Shown: positions 38,178-46,810, numbered from the stretch's first letter. The stretch is DNA of 64,000 bases from Paramagnetospirillum magneticum AMB-1 (GCF_000009985.1 NC_007626.1:1892001-1956000), one strand, 5' to 3'. Translations and numbers: made by a program. The notes: generated from the letters alone by a model not told the origin.

Positions 38178-39754
38178 GACGGCGCGGGAGCGAAGCGCGA
38201 GCGCGGCGCCGGCAGGACCTTGGCGGGCTTGGGCAGGTCCTTCATCAGGCCCGGCCCGTTCATCATGGCAAAGCCGCCCAGTACGGTGCCCACCACCACC
38301 TTGCGCCGGCGCACGCCCCAGACGCTGACGCCCAGTCCGGCGCCCAGCGCCTCGCTCCTCACCCGGAGGAGGGCGGCCAGCAGGTGGTCGTCATCGGTCT
38401 TGTCGGCATTGGGCAGTTCCGCCAGATCGATGCTGACGGATCGGGCGCCCGCCGAGGCGGCGCGGGCCAGGGCCGGGTTGCTGAGCGGCACCCGCACCAT
38501 GACTTCGCGGCAGAGCGGGCCGAGGGCGGCGATGGCCTCGGCCAGGGGTACCGGCGACAGGGTGGCCGGCACGCCGAACACGTCGATGATCAGCCCCCGG
38601 GCGCGGACCGCCTCGGGGATGTCGGCGAAGGGGGCCAGCACCGACATGCGGGCGGTGGTCCCCAGCGATCCCCAGTGCAGGGGAACGATGATGCGGGCCG
38701 GGCTGCCATCGGCCATGGCGGCCTTGATGCCGCGCACCGCCGCTCCCGCCGTGAAGCGGTCGATCAGGGGGATGGATTCGTCGCCCGGGCCGGGATAGGC
38801 GCGCGAGCCCTCATAGGCCGGCTGGCCGGGCTGGTCGACGCGCAGTACCTGGGCGCGATAGGCGCCGATCACCTCGCCCTCGTCCATCCAGGTGGGGCGC
38901 CAGACCATGGACAGGGCGGCGTCGCCCGGCATGGGCGGCGTGGCCTCCAGGCCGGGATCGATCTCTGCCGGAGGGCGCTCGGTGGCGACCGGCTGCCAGT
39001 TGGGGTCGGCCTTGGTCCGCGCCGCCCCGTCCACCACGGCGGCTTTCCAATTGGGATCGACCTTGGCCCGTTCGGCCGCATTCATGGCCGCCCATTGCGG
39101 CTCCTTGTCGCGGCGGGGGGCGGCATCGTCGGGTGGGGCGATGGGGGCGCGTGGCGATGCCTGTTCGGCGATCACCGCCCGGGTTTCGGTGACGGCGGCG
39201 GCCAGGGCCTCCAGGTCCAGCTGGCCATCCCCGGCCACGGCATCGGCCAGGGAGATTTCCGCCGCCAGGGCCAGGGGGCGGTCGTGGCCGGTGAACTGGC
39301 TGCCCACCAGTCGAGTGCCCAGCTCCTGGGCGATGCGCACGGCGCGCCGCCGCGCCTCAGGGGCAGGGGTGTTGCGAAACAGCAGGACGAACAGGTCCGA
39401 GCCCTTGCGGCCATAGACGTTGCCGGCGCCCAGATGGAGGTTGATGACGCCCTCGGCGATCAGCATCACCTTCTCGGCGATGCGGGCCCATTTGTCGCCC
39501 ACCGCCTCGTGGAACTCCACCAGGGAGATCAGGTGCAGCTTGGTCTGGAAGTGGCCGTCATCCTCGGCCAGCAGGCTTTCCAGGGCCATGGTGAAGGAAT
39601 CGTCGACCAGGGAGGACGACGAGACTTCGGCGGGCAGGACGATCTCTTCCTCTTCGACCGGCTTGCCGCCGCCCATCAGCCGCCCGATGGCGGCCAGCGG
39701 CCGGGCCAGCGCCGTCATCAGACCATTGCCGGAAGACTTGCCCTTCTTGGCCAT
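38174..39754 (-). CDS. Degenerate GGDEF/EAL-like signalling protein
   Basis: The 526-residue protein starts at ATG 39754. Residues about 90-170 resemble a GGDEF fold in which the motif is RKGSDLFVLLF. About 330-500 resemble an EAL-like barrel without the EAL signature (IDVFGVPATLSPVPLAEAIAALG, SIDLAELPNADKTDDDHLLAALL). A disordered linker in the middle has repeated units (KVDPNWKAAVVDGAARTKADPNW). It is probably a nucleotide-blind c-di-GMP-type scaffold, if the fold guess is right. It overlaps the membrane-protein gene (GTGA) and follows the gamma carbonic anhydrase by eight bases. Confidence 0.5.
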   Translation of the reverse strand: MAKKGKSSGNGLMTALARPLAAIGRLMGGGKPVEEEEIVLPAEVSSSSLVDDSFTMALESLLAEDDGHFQTKLHLISLVEFHEAVGDKWARIAEKVMLIAEGVINLHLGAGNVYGRKGSDLFVLLFRNTPAPEARRRAVRIAQELGTRLVGSQFTGHDRPLALAAEISLADAVAGDGQLDLEALAAAVTETRAVIAEQASPRAPIAPPDDAAPRRDKEPQWAAMNAAERAKVDPNWKAAVVDGAARTKADPNWQPVATERPPAEIDPGLEATPPMPGDAALSMVWRPTWMDEGEVIGAYRAQVLRVDQPGQPAYEGSRAYPGPGDESIPLIDRFTAGAAVRGIKAAMADGSPARIIVPLHWGSLGTTARMSVLAPFADIPEAVRARGLIIDVFGVPATLSPVPLAEAIAALGPLCREVMVRVPLSNPALARAASAGARSVSIDLAELPNADKTDDDHLLAALLRVRSEALGAGLGVSVWGVRRRKVVVGTVLGGFAMMNGPGLMKDLPKPAKVLPAPRSRFAPAPS

Positions 39755-39762
39755 GACGGGCC

Positions 39763-40281
39763 TTAGGCCTTGAAATACTTGGCGGCCAGTTCGACGTATT
39801 TTTCCGCCGAGACGGGGAAGAAGGCGATTTCCTCGTCGGACAGGCGGCGCAGCAGCTTGGCCGGATTGCCGCCCCACAATTCGCCCGCCTTGACGCGCTT
39901 GCCCGGCGTCACCACCGCACCCGCCGCCACCATGGCGCCCGATTCCACCACCACGCCGTCCAGCACCACGGCGCCCATGCCCACGAAGCAGGCGTCTTCC
40001 AGGGTGCAGGCGTGCAGGATGGCGCCATGGCCGATGGTGATGTCCGAGCCGATATAGGTGCCCAGCTTGCCGCCGGTGACGTGGATGACGGTGCCGTCCT
40101 GGATATTGGTGCGCTCGCCGATGCGGATCTCGTGGACGTCGCCCCTGATGACGCAGTTGAACCACACCGAGGTCCCGGCGCCGATCACCGTGTCGCCGAT
40201 CACCACGGCGGTGGGGGCGACGAAGACGTCGGGGGCGATGGTCGGGCTGGTGCCCTCGAAGGGAAGAATGGTGCCGCTCAT
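39763..40281 (-). CDS. Gamma carbonic anhydrase-family protein
   Basis: The 172-residue left-handed beta-helix protein shows hexapeptide repeats (VFVAPTAVVIGDTVIGAGTSVWFNCVIRGD) and the metal His set in GTVIHVTGG and TIGHGAILHACTL. Family members are zinc or iron carbonic anhydrases or inactive homologues used in respiratory complexes. It lies seven bases after argC and before the signalling-like gene on the same strand, so these probably form one transcript. Confidence 0.85.
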   Translation of the reverse strand: MSGTILPFEGTSPTIAPDVFVAPTAVVIGDTVIGAGTSVWFNCVIRGDVHEIRIGERTNIQDGTVIHVTGGKLGTYIGSDITIGHGAILHACTLEDACFVGMGAVVLDGVVVESGAMVAAGAVVTPGKRVKAGELWGGNPAKLLRRLSDEEIAFFPVSAEKYVELAAKYFKA

Positions 40282-40288
40282 AAGGTCC

Positions 40289-41329
40289 TCACGGGAACAT
40301 GGGTTGCTGGGCCAGGGCCGTGGTCTCCGGCAGGCCGAACATCAGGTTCATGTTCTGCAGGGCCTGACCCGACGCGCCCTTGACCAGGTTGTCGATCACC
40401 GAGGTGATGATGACCTTGCCCGGAACCCGGTCGTCGAACACGTTGATCAGGCAGTGGTTGGAGCCGCGCACGTGCCGAGTATGGGGCACCACGCCCTCGG
40501 GCACCACCCGGACGAAAGGTTCGCCGCCAAAGGTCTTGGACAGCTGGGCGCGCAGGTCGGCGGCCTTGGCGCCACCCTTGGTCTTGACGTAGATGGTCGA
40601 CAGCATGCCCCGGCTCATGGGGATGAGGTGCGGCGTGAAGCTGACCAGCACCGGCACGCCCGCCGCCGCCGACAGGCCCTGCTCGATCTCGGGGGCATGC
40701 CGGTGGCTGGCCACGCCATAGGCGTGCATGCCCTCGGTCACCTCGGTGTAGAGGTTGGCCTCCTTGGCGGCGCGCCCGGCGCCCGACACGCCCGACTTGG
40801 CGTCGATGACGATGTCGGCCGCCTCGATCAGCCCGGCCTTCAGCAGGGGGATCAGGGGCAGTTGCACCGAGGTGGGATAGCAGCCGGGATTGGCCACCAG
40901 CCGCGCCTTGGCCACCGCGTCGCGGGCCAGTTCGGTCAGGCCGTAGACCGCCTGCTTCTGCAATTCGGGCGCCCGGTGCTCGTGGCCGTACCACTGGGCG
41001 TAGGTGTCCACGTCGAACAGCCGGAAATCGGCCGACAGATCCACCACCTTGACCGAAGCGGGCAGGGCGGCGATCACTTCCTGGGTGGTACCGTGGGGCA
41101 GGCAGCAGAACACCGCGTCCACGGTGGTGAAGTCCACCTGGTCGATGGCGACCAGCGTGGGAAGCTCCAGCCCGCCCAAGTGGGGGAACACGGACTCCAT
41201 GGACTGGCCCGCCTTGCGGTCGCCGGTCATCACCTTGATCTTGAAAGTCGGATGCAGCGCCAACAGGCGCACAAGCTCGGCTCCGGTGTAGCCGCTGGCT
41301 CCCAGAATGGCGATGGAAACGTCCTTCAT
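40289..41329 (-). CDS. argC: N-acetyl-gamma-glutamyl-phosphate reductase
   Basis: The 346-residue enzyme reduces N-acetylglutamyl phosphate in arginine synthesis. It begins with the NADP site AILGASGYTGAELVRLL and has the catalytic Cys in ANPGCYPTSVQLPL and the His in ASHRHAPEIEQ. It also contains FTPHLIPMSRGML and the C-terminal GSNHCLINVFDDRVPGK. ATG 41329 follows AGCAGGAGATC, and a longer frame to 41497 lies in the riboswitch region and is not used. Its promoter is divergent from the cobalamin-riboswitch operon. Confidence 0.95.
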   Translation of the reverse strand: MKDVSIAILGASGYTGAELVRLLALHPTFKIKVMTGDRKAGQSMESVFPHLGGLELPTLVAIDQVDFTTVDAVFCCLPHGTTQEVIAALPASVKVVDLSADFRLFDVDTYAQWYGHEHRAPELQKQAVYGLTELARDAVAKARLVANPGCYPTSVQLPLIPLLKAGLIEAADIVIDAKSGVSGAGRAAKEANLYTEVTEGMHAYGVASHRHAPEIEQGLSAAAGVPVLVSFTPHLIPMSRGMLSTIYVKTKGGAKAADLRAQLSKTFGGEPFVRVVPEGVVPHTRHVRGSNHCLINVFDDRVPGKVIITSVIDNLVKGASGQALQNMNLMFGLPETTALAQQPMFP

Positions 41330-41423
41330 GATCTCCTGCTCCCTTGACTGTGGGGGAGCGGACGATAGCAGGCCCAATTGGGCGCGACAACCGCGCGAAC
41401 TTGACGTCTCCATTGCGGTATTG

Positions 41424-41586
41424 TAGATGCCTGTCAGTCCTGCATCCCGGAACACGGTGAAATTCCGTGGCGGTCCCGCCGCTGTAATCGGGGACATGGG
41501 ACCACGGGGCCCCTGGGCCCAGCCACTGGCGAAACGCCGGGAAGGCGTGGTTTCGTGGCTGATCCGAGAGCCAGAAGACCTGCAGG
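41424..41586 (+). promoter_or_regulatory. Cobalamin riboswitch
   Basis: The leader shows the conserved series of B12 aptamers: GGTGAAATTCCGTGGCGGTCCCGCC split here as GGTGAAATTCCG and GGCGGTCCCGCC, then GCTGTAATCGGGGA, AGCCACTGGC, CGCCGGGAAGGCG, and the B12 box GAGAGCCAGAAGACCTGC. Downstream at 41627-41672 a hairpin (TTTCGG...CCGAAA) inside an outer CAAAG...CTTTGG pairing could be the expression platform. It should repress the peptide/radical SAM operon when adenosylcobalamin is plentiful. Confidence 0.88.
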
Positions 41587-41689
41587 ACGATGGTTAACGA
41601 GGGGTGAAATCCGATGGCAAAGGGTTTCGGCTGGTGCGCATCCGCGCCCCAACCGAAAAGCCTCTTTGGCATACGCAAGGATTATCGCC

Positions 41690-41806
41690 ATGACCAAGAC
41701 CGACCCCAAACCCCGCCCCACCGTCATCGCCAGCCGCAAGACCTGCGATGCCGAGGGCACCGGCCTGTCCCATTACGTCCTGATGGATAAGCAGGTGAAG
41801 CGGTGA
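41690..41806 (+). CDS. 38-residue RiPP precursor peptide (CbpA-like)
   Basis: The product has a basic, Pro-rich leader-like N-terminus (MTKTDPKPRPTVIASRK) and a small core-like part TCDAEGTGLSHYVLMDKQVKR with a single Cys19. It is the first gene after the cobalamin riboswitch. Its TGA is overlapped by the GTG start of a radical SAM/SPASM enzyme, so the two are translated together. This matches what I recall of the CbpA/CbpB modified-peptide families; the modification and mature product are unknown to me. The ribosome binding site is AAGGATTATCGCC. Confidence 0.7.
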   Translation: MTKTDPKPRPTVIASRKTCDAEGTGLSHYVLMDKQVKR

Positions 41807-43182
41807 ACCAGGCGGCCCCCCTCCGTGGGGGCCGTCTTCCCGACGGCCTCCAGACCTTCGAGATCGGCCATGCCGATTACACCGCCCTGATCGACGCCGA
41901 CAACGCCTTCTGGGCGCTGGTGCGCAAGGACGAGATGGAGCGAGTCCTCGACAACGGCGCGCTGGAACGCGACTGGCGAGCCAAGCGCGAGGATTTCGCT
42001 CGCGAGATGGACATGCTGCGCTTCCATCTCAAGCCCTCGGCGGTCTATTTCAACCCGACGGAACGCTGCAACCTCGATTGCTCGTACTGCTACATTCCGC
42101 AGACCATGCGGCGCAGCGGCGAGCATATGAGCCGCGACCGGCTGATGGAGGCCATGGCCCGTCTCGACGAGTACTTCTCCCGGACCATGCCCGAGGGTCG
42201 CAAGCCGCAGATCATCTTTCACGGCGCCGAACCGCTGCTGAACCGCGATGCCATGTTCGAGGCCATCGACAGCTATTCCGACCGCTTCCGCTTCGGGGTG
42301 CAGACCAACGCCACCTTGCTGGACGCGGTAACGGCGGAGTTTCTGACCTCACGCGGGTGCGGCATCGGCCTGTCGCTGGACGCGCCGACACCCGAGGTGG
42401 CCGACCGGTCGCGCAAGCGCTGGAGCGGCGACGGCGTGTTCGCCTCCACGGTGGACGCCATTCGCCGCCTCAAGGGCTATGCCGGCTTCAACGTCATCTG
42501 CACCATGAACCGCGAGAATCTGGGCCAGTTGACCGAGATGGTGGAGTTCCTCCACGCCGAGGAGGTCCCCGCCTGCATGCTCAACGTGGTCCGCTGCACC
42601 CAGCCGGGTGGCCAGGATTCGTGGGCCGAGGATCAGGCGGTGTCCAAGGCCTATCTGGCGGCGCTGGACCGCAGCCACCAGCTTTACCGGGAAACCGGGC
42701 GCAAGCTGGTGGTGGCCAATTTCGTCAACATCCTGATCTCCATCCTGGCCCCCACCGCCCGGCGGCTGATGTGCGACATCTCGCCCTGCGGCGGCGGACG
42801 GTCGTTCTTTGCACTGGCGCCGGACGGGTCGCTGTTCCCGTGCTCGGAATTCATCGGCCTGCCGGCCTTCGCCGGCGGCAACCTGTTCACCGACACGGTG
42901 GAAGACGTGCTGGAAAGCCCGGCCTTCAAGCTGGTGACCGGGCGCAAGGTCGAGGACATCAAGGCCTGTTCCACCTGTCCGGTGCGGCATTTCTGCGGCT
43001 CGCCCTGTCCGGCCGAGGCCCACGAGGCCAATGGCGGCATGGAGCAGATCGGGGCCTATTGCGGCTTCTATCTCGATCAGGCGCAGTACGCCTTCCGCCT
43101 GATCGCCGACGGTATCGCCGAGGATTACATGTGGGACGGCTGGGACGAGGGCACCGAAACGGCCTTCGCCTTTGGCTGCTGA
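41803..43182 (+). CDS. Radical SAM/SPASM peptide-modifying enzyme (CbpB-like)
   Basis: The 459-residue enzyme starts at GTG 41803 inside the precursor's stop. The radical SAM cluster motif is CNLDCSYC (C89, C93, C96), followed by IIFHGAEPLLN and VQTNATLL. The C-terminal third holds SPASM-type cysteines: CDISPCGGG, FPCSEF, CSTCPVRHFCGSPCPAE and YCGF. These should bind auxiliary 4Fe-4S clusters as in enzymes that crosslink or epimerise peptides. Residues 1-70 may be a peptide-binding part. The substrate is inferred to be the 38-residue peptide just upstream. Confidence 0.85.
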   Translation: MNQAAPLRGGRLPDGLQTFEIGHADYTALIDADNAFWALVRKDEMERVLDNGALERDWRAKREDFAREMDMLRFHLKPSAVYFNPTERCNLDCSYCYIPQTMRRSGEHMSRDRLMEAMARLDEYFSRTMPEGRKPQIIFHGAEPLLNRDAMFEAIDSYSDRFRFGVQTNATLLDAVTAEFLTSRGCGIGLSLDAPTPEVADRSRKRWSGDGVFASTVDAIRRLKGYAGFNVICTMNRENLGQLTEMVEFLHAEEVPACMLNVVRCTQPGGQDSWAEDQAVSKAYLAALDRSHQLYRETGRKLVVANFVNILISILAPTARRLMCDISPCGGGRSFFALAPDGSLFPCSEFIGLPAFAGGNLFTDTVEDVLESPAFKLVTGRKVEDIKACSTCPVRHFCGSPCPAEAHEANGGMEQIGAYCGFYLDQAQYAFRLIADGIAEDYMWDGWDEGTETAFAFGC

Positions 43183-43272
43183 TTTCGGAGAGGCGTATGC
43201 GCAAATTGGAATAGGTATTCGCCACGGGTCGCGTTACCCTGGCCGAGGACTGATCCAATCAGGAGGGGACAT

Positions 43273-43632
43273 ATGGCTAAGATTTTTTTTGCGATGACCT
43301 TGGCTTTCGGGCTGCTTCTGGGAAGCGTCGACGCCCGTGCGGCCGGTGCCATCGCCGTTGACGACGAGGCCGGCTCCAAGGCCGATGAGGTGGGGTATGG
43401 CATCGGCACCGGATCCAGCCGCGAGGAAGCCGGCGCCGACGCCATGCGCGAATGCAAGAAGGCTGGAAACTCCAACTGCAAGGTGGCTGTGCGCTACGAC
43501 ACCTGTGGCGCCTATGCCGCGTCGAAGAGCTACAGCGGCATCGGTTGGGGCTCCTCTGAAGGTGCCGCCAAGTCCAATGCCCTGGAAGCCTGTGGCTCCG
43601 GTTGCAAGGTCGTGGTCGCCGACTGCCAGTAA
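43273..43632 (+). CDS. Secreted DUF4189 protein
   Basis: The 119-residue protein has a clear signal peptide (MAKIFFAMTLAFGLLLGSVDARAAG). Its DUF4189 domain contains GIGTGSSREEAGADAMRECKKAG, NCKVAVRYDTCGAYAASK, GWGSSEGAAKSNALEACGSGCKVVVADC, with seven Cys that may pair in the periplasm. It follows the radical SAM gene by 90 bases on the same strand, so it may be co-expressed, although no direct link is known. Start ATG follows AGGAGGGGACAT. Confidence 0.7.
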   Translation: MAKIFFAMTLAFGLLLGSVDARAAGAIAVDDEAGSKADEVGYGIGTGSSREEAGADAMRECKKAGNSNCKVAVRYDTCGAYAASKSYSGIGWGSSEGAAKSNALEACGSGCKVVVADCQ

Positions 43633-43639
43633 TACCAAG

Positions 43640-43775
43640 TTACGGTGATCGGGAACGATCACCGTAACGCCCTCACACGGCGGGCGGGCGCGAGCGCCCT
43701 TGCCTTGCACGCCATAAGGCGCGCGGCGCCTTGCGCCTAACCAAACTGCGATGAGTTGAGCTCATCACAGTTTGG
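43640..43775. terminator. Array of four hairpins between convergent genes
   Basis: Four stems lie in a row: TTACGGTGATCG-GGAA-CGATCACCGTAA (43640-43667, perfect 12 bp with a GNRA-type loop), GGGCG/CGCCC (43686-43699), AAGGCGC/GCGCCTT (43716-43732) and a 15-bp arm CCAAACTGCGATGAG with one mismatch (43741-43775). They separate the DUF4189 gene from the minus-strand operon and likely stop both. Confidence 0.65.
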
Positions 43776-43787
43776 TGTAACTCCCGA

Positions 43788-44960
43788 TCACTGTTTGGTT
43801 GGACGGGGCATGGGCGGTTCTTCGGCCGCCGGCCCCGTTTCGACTTTCTGGGGCTCGGCCTTCGCCGCCTTGTCCGGAGCGGGCAGGGGCTTGGTCTCCA
43901 CCTGGGGCAGCGGCACGGCGCTGTCGTTGGGGGCGGGCTTGGCCTGGGCCGGTGTTTCCGATTGCGGCGGTGCCGGGGGCGGCGTGATGGCGGCGGGCGC
44001 GGCAGGCGCGGTCCGGGCGACCGGAAGGGCGCCGCTTTCCAGACGCGGCAGCATGGCGCTCATCACATTGGTGGCCAGATTGTGGGAGATGACGGCCAGC
44101 TTGGGCGGCTTGCGGCGGCGTTCATAGCCGCTGGAGGTAGCCTTGTAGCGCTGGTCGGCGCGCTCGGGGCCAAAGCTGTCGTCGTCCTCGTCGGGCAGTT
44201 CGAAGCCCCGCTGCGAGGCGGTGGCCTTGTCGGTCTTCTGCCATTCCTTCAGGGACCGGCTGTTGACCATCCCCAGGACCCGGCCGGTCTTGACGTCGAT
44301 GATCCGGGCGCGCAATTCGTAGCCAGTGGTCGACAGGGCGGAATCCGCCACCAGAACCTCGATCATCACGTCGGCCATGGTCTGCATGACCATGACCTCC
44401 ACCGTCTTGGGATCGATCTCCTCGGCCCCAGCCCCCATGATCCGGGTGACCACCGTGCGGTCGACGATCTGGGCGTCGGCTTGCAGGAAAGGCGCCAGGA
44501 AGCCGTCCTGGAACTCCCAGTCCCAGGTTTCCTCCCGGGCCGGGCGCTCGGCCGAATCGCCGGTCCGCCGCTGGGTCTCGGTGACGCTCTGGCGGCCGCC
44601 CGATTGCTTGAGGGTGAGATCGCCCTCGGTGGCGTTGCGGGTCTTGTCGGCGGTGACGGTGCGGCTTTCCGAGTACCACTGGGCCAGGGTGTCCGACAAT
44701 TGCCGGTTCCACCAGATGGTCAGGCGCGGCCGCCCGGCCTGGGCATAGGCGTCGCGGAAATGGGCGATGACGTCGTCCTGGGGCTTGAAGGGATCGGGCC
44801 TGGCGGCGATGGCGTCCAGCGCCTCGCCGCCGTCGCGCACCGGCGGCGCGACCTTGGGCGGAGGCTGGTAGGGCGGCACCTTGGCGCCCACGGTCTGGGC
44901 CGAGGCGGGAAGCGCCACCAGCAGGGCGAGGGCCGAAACGGCCAGGATGCGCGGGATCAT
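43788..44960 (-). CDS. Secreted protein of unknown function, last gene of the lipoprotein operon
   Basis: The 390-residue protein has a signal peptide (MIPRILAVSALALLVALPASAQ) and a central globular part with LTIWWNRQLSDTLAQWYSE, VVTRIMGAGAEEIDP and VMVMQTMADVMIEVLVADSAL. The C-terminus from about 300 is a Pro/Ala/Glu-rich tail. Its start overlaps the previous stop (ATGA). The content of the operon suggests a periplasmic role in envelope or peptidoglycan maintenance. Family not recognised. Confidence 0.6.
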   Translation of the reverse strand: MIPRILAVSALALLVALPASAQTVGAKVPPYQPPPKVAPPVRDGGEALDAIAARPDPFKPQDDVIAHFRDAYAQAGRPRLTIWWNRQLSDTLAQWYSESRTVTADKTRNATEGDLTLKQSGGRQSVTETQRRTGDSAERPAREETWDWEFQDGFLAPFLQADAQIVDRTVVTRIMGAGAEEIDPKTVEVMVMQTMADVMIEVLVADSALSTTGYELRARIIDVKTGRVLGMVNSRSLKEWQKTDKATASQRGFELPDEDDDSFGPERADQRYKATSSGYERRRKPPKLAVISHNLATNVMSAMLPRLESGALPVARTAPAAPAAITPPPAPPQSETPAQAKPAPNDSAVPLPQVETKPLPAPDKAAKAEPQKVETGPAAEEPPMPRPTKQ

Positions 44961-45424
44961 TGGCCTTCCCTCATCTCGATCATGTAGCCGTCCACGCTCT
45001 TGTCGCCCAGCGACAGCTCGCGGTAGGTGTTGGAGGTCCGTGCCCCCAAATGCAGTCGACGCCAGGCGCTGACCGGTTCGCTTGCCGCTCCGTCATGGGC
45101 GTAGAACTGGGTCCGGGCCTCGGCGTTCAGGGGGAAGTCGGTGCAGTTGACCACCTGGGCCACCACCTCTACCGTTCCCGTCTCGGTGCGCCGGGCGGCG
45201 ATGGAGCGCACATAGAGCTTCCGGATGATGTTGGGGTCGGTGATGCTCACCGAATTCATGGGCATTTCCTTCAGCGGCGACTTCTCGTCCTCGACCATGG
45301 CGGGACCGGGGACCAGATCGCGCTGGCTGGCGACACGGGACATGTCGCAATGGGGGGCCGGGTCCAGGGAGGCGCAGCCGCCGAGCAGCAGAAGGCCGAA
45401 AGCGGGAACGAACAGGCGCTTCAT
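44957..45424 (-). CDS. YcfL-like (DUF1425) lipoprotein
   Basis: The 155-residue protein has a lipoprotein signal (MKRLFVPAFGLLLLGGCAS; acylated Cys17). A DUF1425-like beta domain follows (KLYVRSIAARRTETGTVEVVAQVVNCTDFPLNAEARTQFY, SAWRRLHLGARTSNTYR). In enterobacteria the homologue ycfL adjoins lpoB and a TPR lipoprotein gene; the same trio is found here. Function is not known. Confidence 0.7.
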   Translation of the reverse strand: MKRLFVPAFGLLLLGGCASLDPAPHCDMSRVASQRDLVPGPAMVEDEKSPLKEMPMNSVSITDPNIIRKLYVRSIAARRTETGTVEVVAQVVNCTDFPLNAEARTQFYAHDGAASEPVSAWRRLHLGARTSNTYRELSLGDKSVDGYMIEMREGQ

Positions 45425-45429
45425 GGAAG

Positions 45430-46800
45430 TCACTCCTTGGATTTGGCCTCCGCCACGGGGATCTTGGCCTCCGGGGCGGGGATGACGATGGGCGAAGCCA
45501 TCACATCGGGGGGGACGCTGTTGGGGGCGCGGGGATTGCGCGGGATGGTCGGGCCGTGATGCGCCCAGACCAGACCGCATTTGCCGGCCCGCCGGATGGG
45601 AACCTCCACCGTTTCCAGCGTGGTGCCGCCGGCAGAGCGGAACTCCACTTGCAGCGCGGTCAGCTTGTCCGGCAGGGTCAGGGTCAGTCCCTGGACCCGA
45701 TCGGAGAGGTTGTCCCAATAGCGGGTATCGGCCTGGGCTTCGATGGAGCTGGCGAACAGCTTGGACAGGCCTCCGATCACCGCCAGTCCGGCCCCCACCA
45801 TGGCGGCGCCGGCCTGGGCCTGCTCGCGGTTCTTGCGCTGCTCCTTGGTCTCGTGCCGGCGCGGGCCGTTGTCCACGGCGACCTTGGCGGCCAGCACCGC
45901 GCCGATCAGGGCGACATTGCCCACCGTGTCGGCGGTGTCCTTGTAGTCGGCCTTGCCCTCCAGGATGGAGTCGAAGGGCCGTCCGCCCCGGGTGGAGGCC
46001 TGGCGGAAGATGTCTTCCAGCAAGATGGCATTGGCGCCGGGGTGATCCTTGGGGTGTTCTGGATCGGCCCAGGAAATGCGGGCGGTCTCGGTGCTGCCGC
46101 TGCGCTTGATCTTGAGGCGCGGCCCGTCGGAGGTCTTCACCGGAGCGGCGCCGCTCTCCACCAGGACCAGGATATTGTCCTTGTCGCGGGGCAGCGGCGC
46201 GTCCTTGTTGATGGCGCGGAATTCCTTGAAGTCCTCGGCGGCCAGGGAATCGTTCCCCGAGCAATGGGCGGCCCAGCCCTGCAGGAAGGGCATCAGGGCG
46301 AAATCGGCGCGGAACTGTTCTTCCTCGGCGAAGGAATCCTGCAGCAGGCCGCCCTTGAAGCTGGCCCGGGCATTTTCGTAATCGCCGGCCTTCATGTAGA
46401 GCAGACCGCGATAGTAATAGGCCATGACGCGCTCGTAGGGCTCGCCCTTGAAGTCCTTGGTGCCTTCCTTGACCCACAGGCCGCGCGCCCTGCGGGCGTC
46501 GTCGTTGTCGGCGTAGATGGCCTCGATGCCGCCCAGCGCGTCGTCGAACAATTGGGCGGCCAATTGGTCGCGGCCCAGGCCGAAGCTGGCCAGGCCCAGG
46601 CGCATGTCGTTGAGCACCCGGTTGCGGTCGCCCTGAGCCTGGGCGATGAAGAAATGGCGGCGCAGCTCGGTGGGCTTGTCGTCGAGATAGGCTTGGACCA
46701 CGGACGGCGCCGGGCTGATCTCCTGCTCGCGCGTGGTGACGCAGCCCGAGGCCAGTCCGGCGATGATCACGCAGCTCAACCAGGAAGGCCGGGCGGCCAT
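45430..46800 (-). CDS. TPR-containing lipoprotein (COG3014-like)
   Basis: The 456-residue protein begins with a lipoprotein signal (VIIAGLASGCVTT, Cys20). TPR-like helices follow (RHFFIAQAQGDRNRVLND, AYYYRGLLYMKAGDYENARASFKG, FLQGWAAHCSGND), then an extended part and a hydrophobic hairpin (NVALIGAVLAAKVAV, AAMVGAGLAVIGGLSK) typical of the COG3014 family. It sits between the LpoB-like and YcfL-like genes and is probably an envelope protein that helps peptidoglycan synthase regulation. The C-terminus is Pro-rich. Confidence 0.7.
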   Translation of the reverse strand: MAARPSWLSCVIIAGLASGCVTTREQEISPAPSVVQAYLDDKPTELRRHFFIAQAQGDRNRVLNDMRLGLASFGLGRDQLAAQLFDDALGGIEAIYADNDDARRARGLWVKEGTKDFKGEPYERVMAYYYRGLLYMKAGDYENARASFKGGLLQDSFAEEEQFRADFALMPFLQGWAAHCSGNDSLAAEDFKEFRAINKDAPLPRDKDNILVLVESGAAPVKTSDGPRLKIKRSGSTETARISWADPEHPKDHPGANAILLEDIFRQASTRGGRPFDSILEGKADYKDTADTVGNVALIGAVLAAKVAVDNGPRRHETKEQRKNREQAQAGAAMVGAGLAVIGGLSKLFASSIEAQADTRYWDNLSDRVQGLTLTLPDKLTALQVEFRSAGGTTLETVEVPIRRAGKCGLVWAHHGPTIPRNPRAPNSVPPDVMASPIVIPAPEAKIPVAEAKSKE

Positions 46801-46810
46801 GGGGGTGATC

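Noticed and set aside
36915..38798. Plus-strand frames opposite the membrane-protein and GGDEF-like genes
   Set aside because: Low-complexity Gly/Gln/His composition and no ribosome binding site; shadows.
41330..41497. Longer N-terminus for ArgC starting in the riboswitch region
   Set aside because: It would place the start inside the divergent aptamer; the strong AGGAG before 41329 and family length favour the shorter form.
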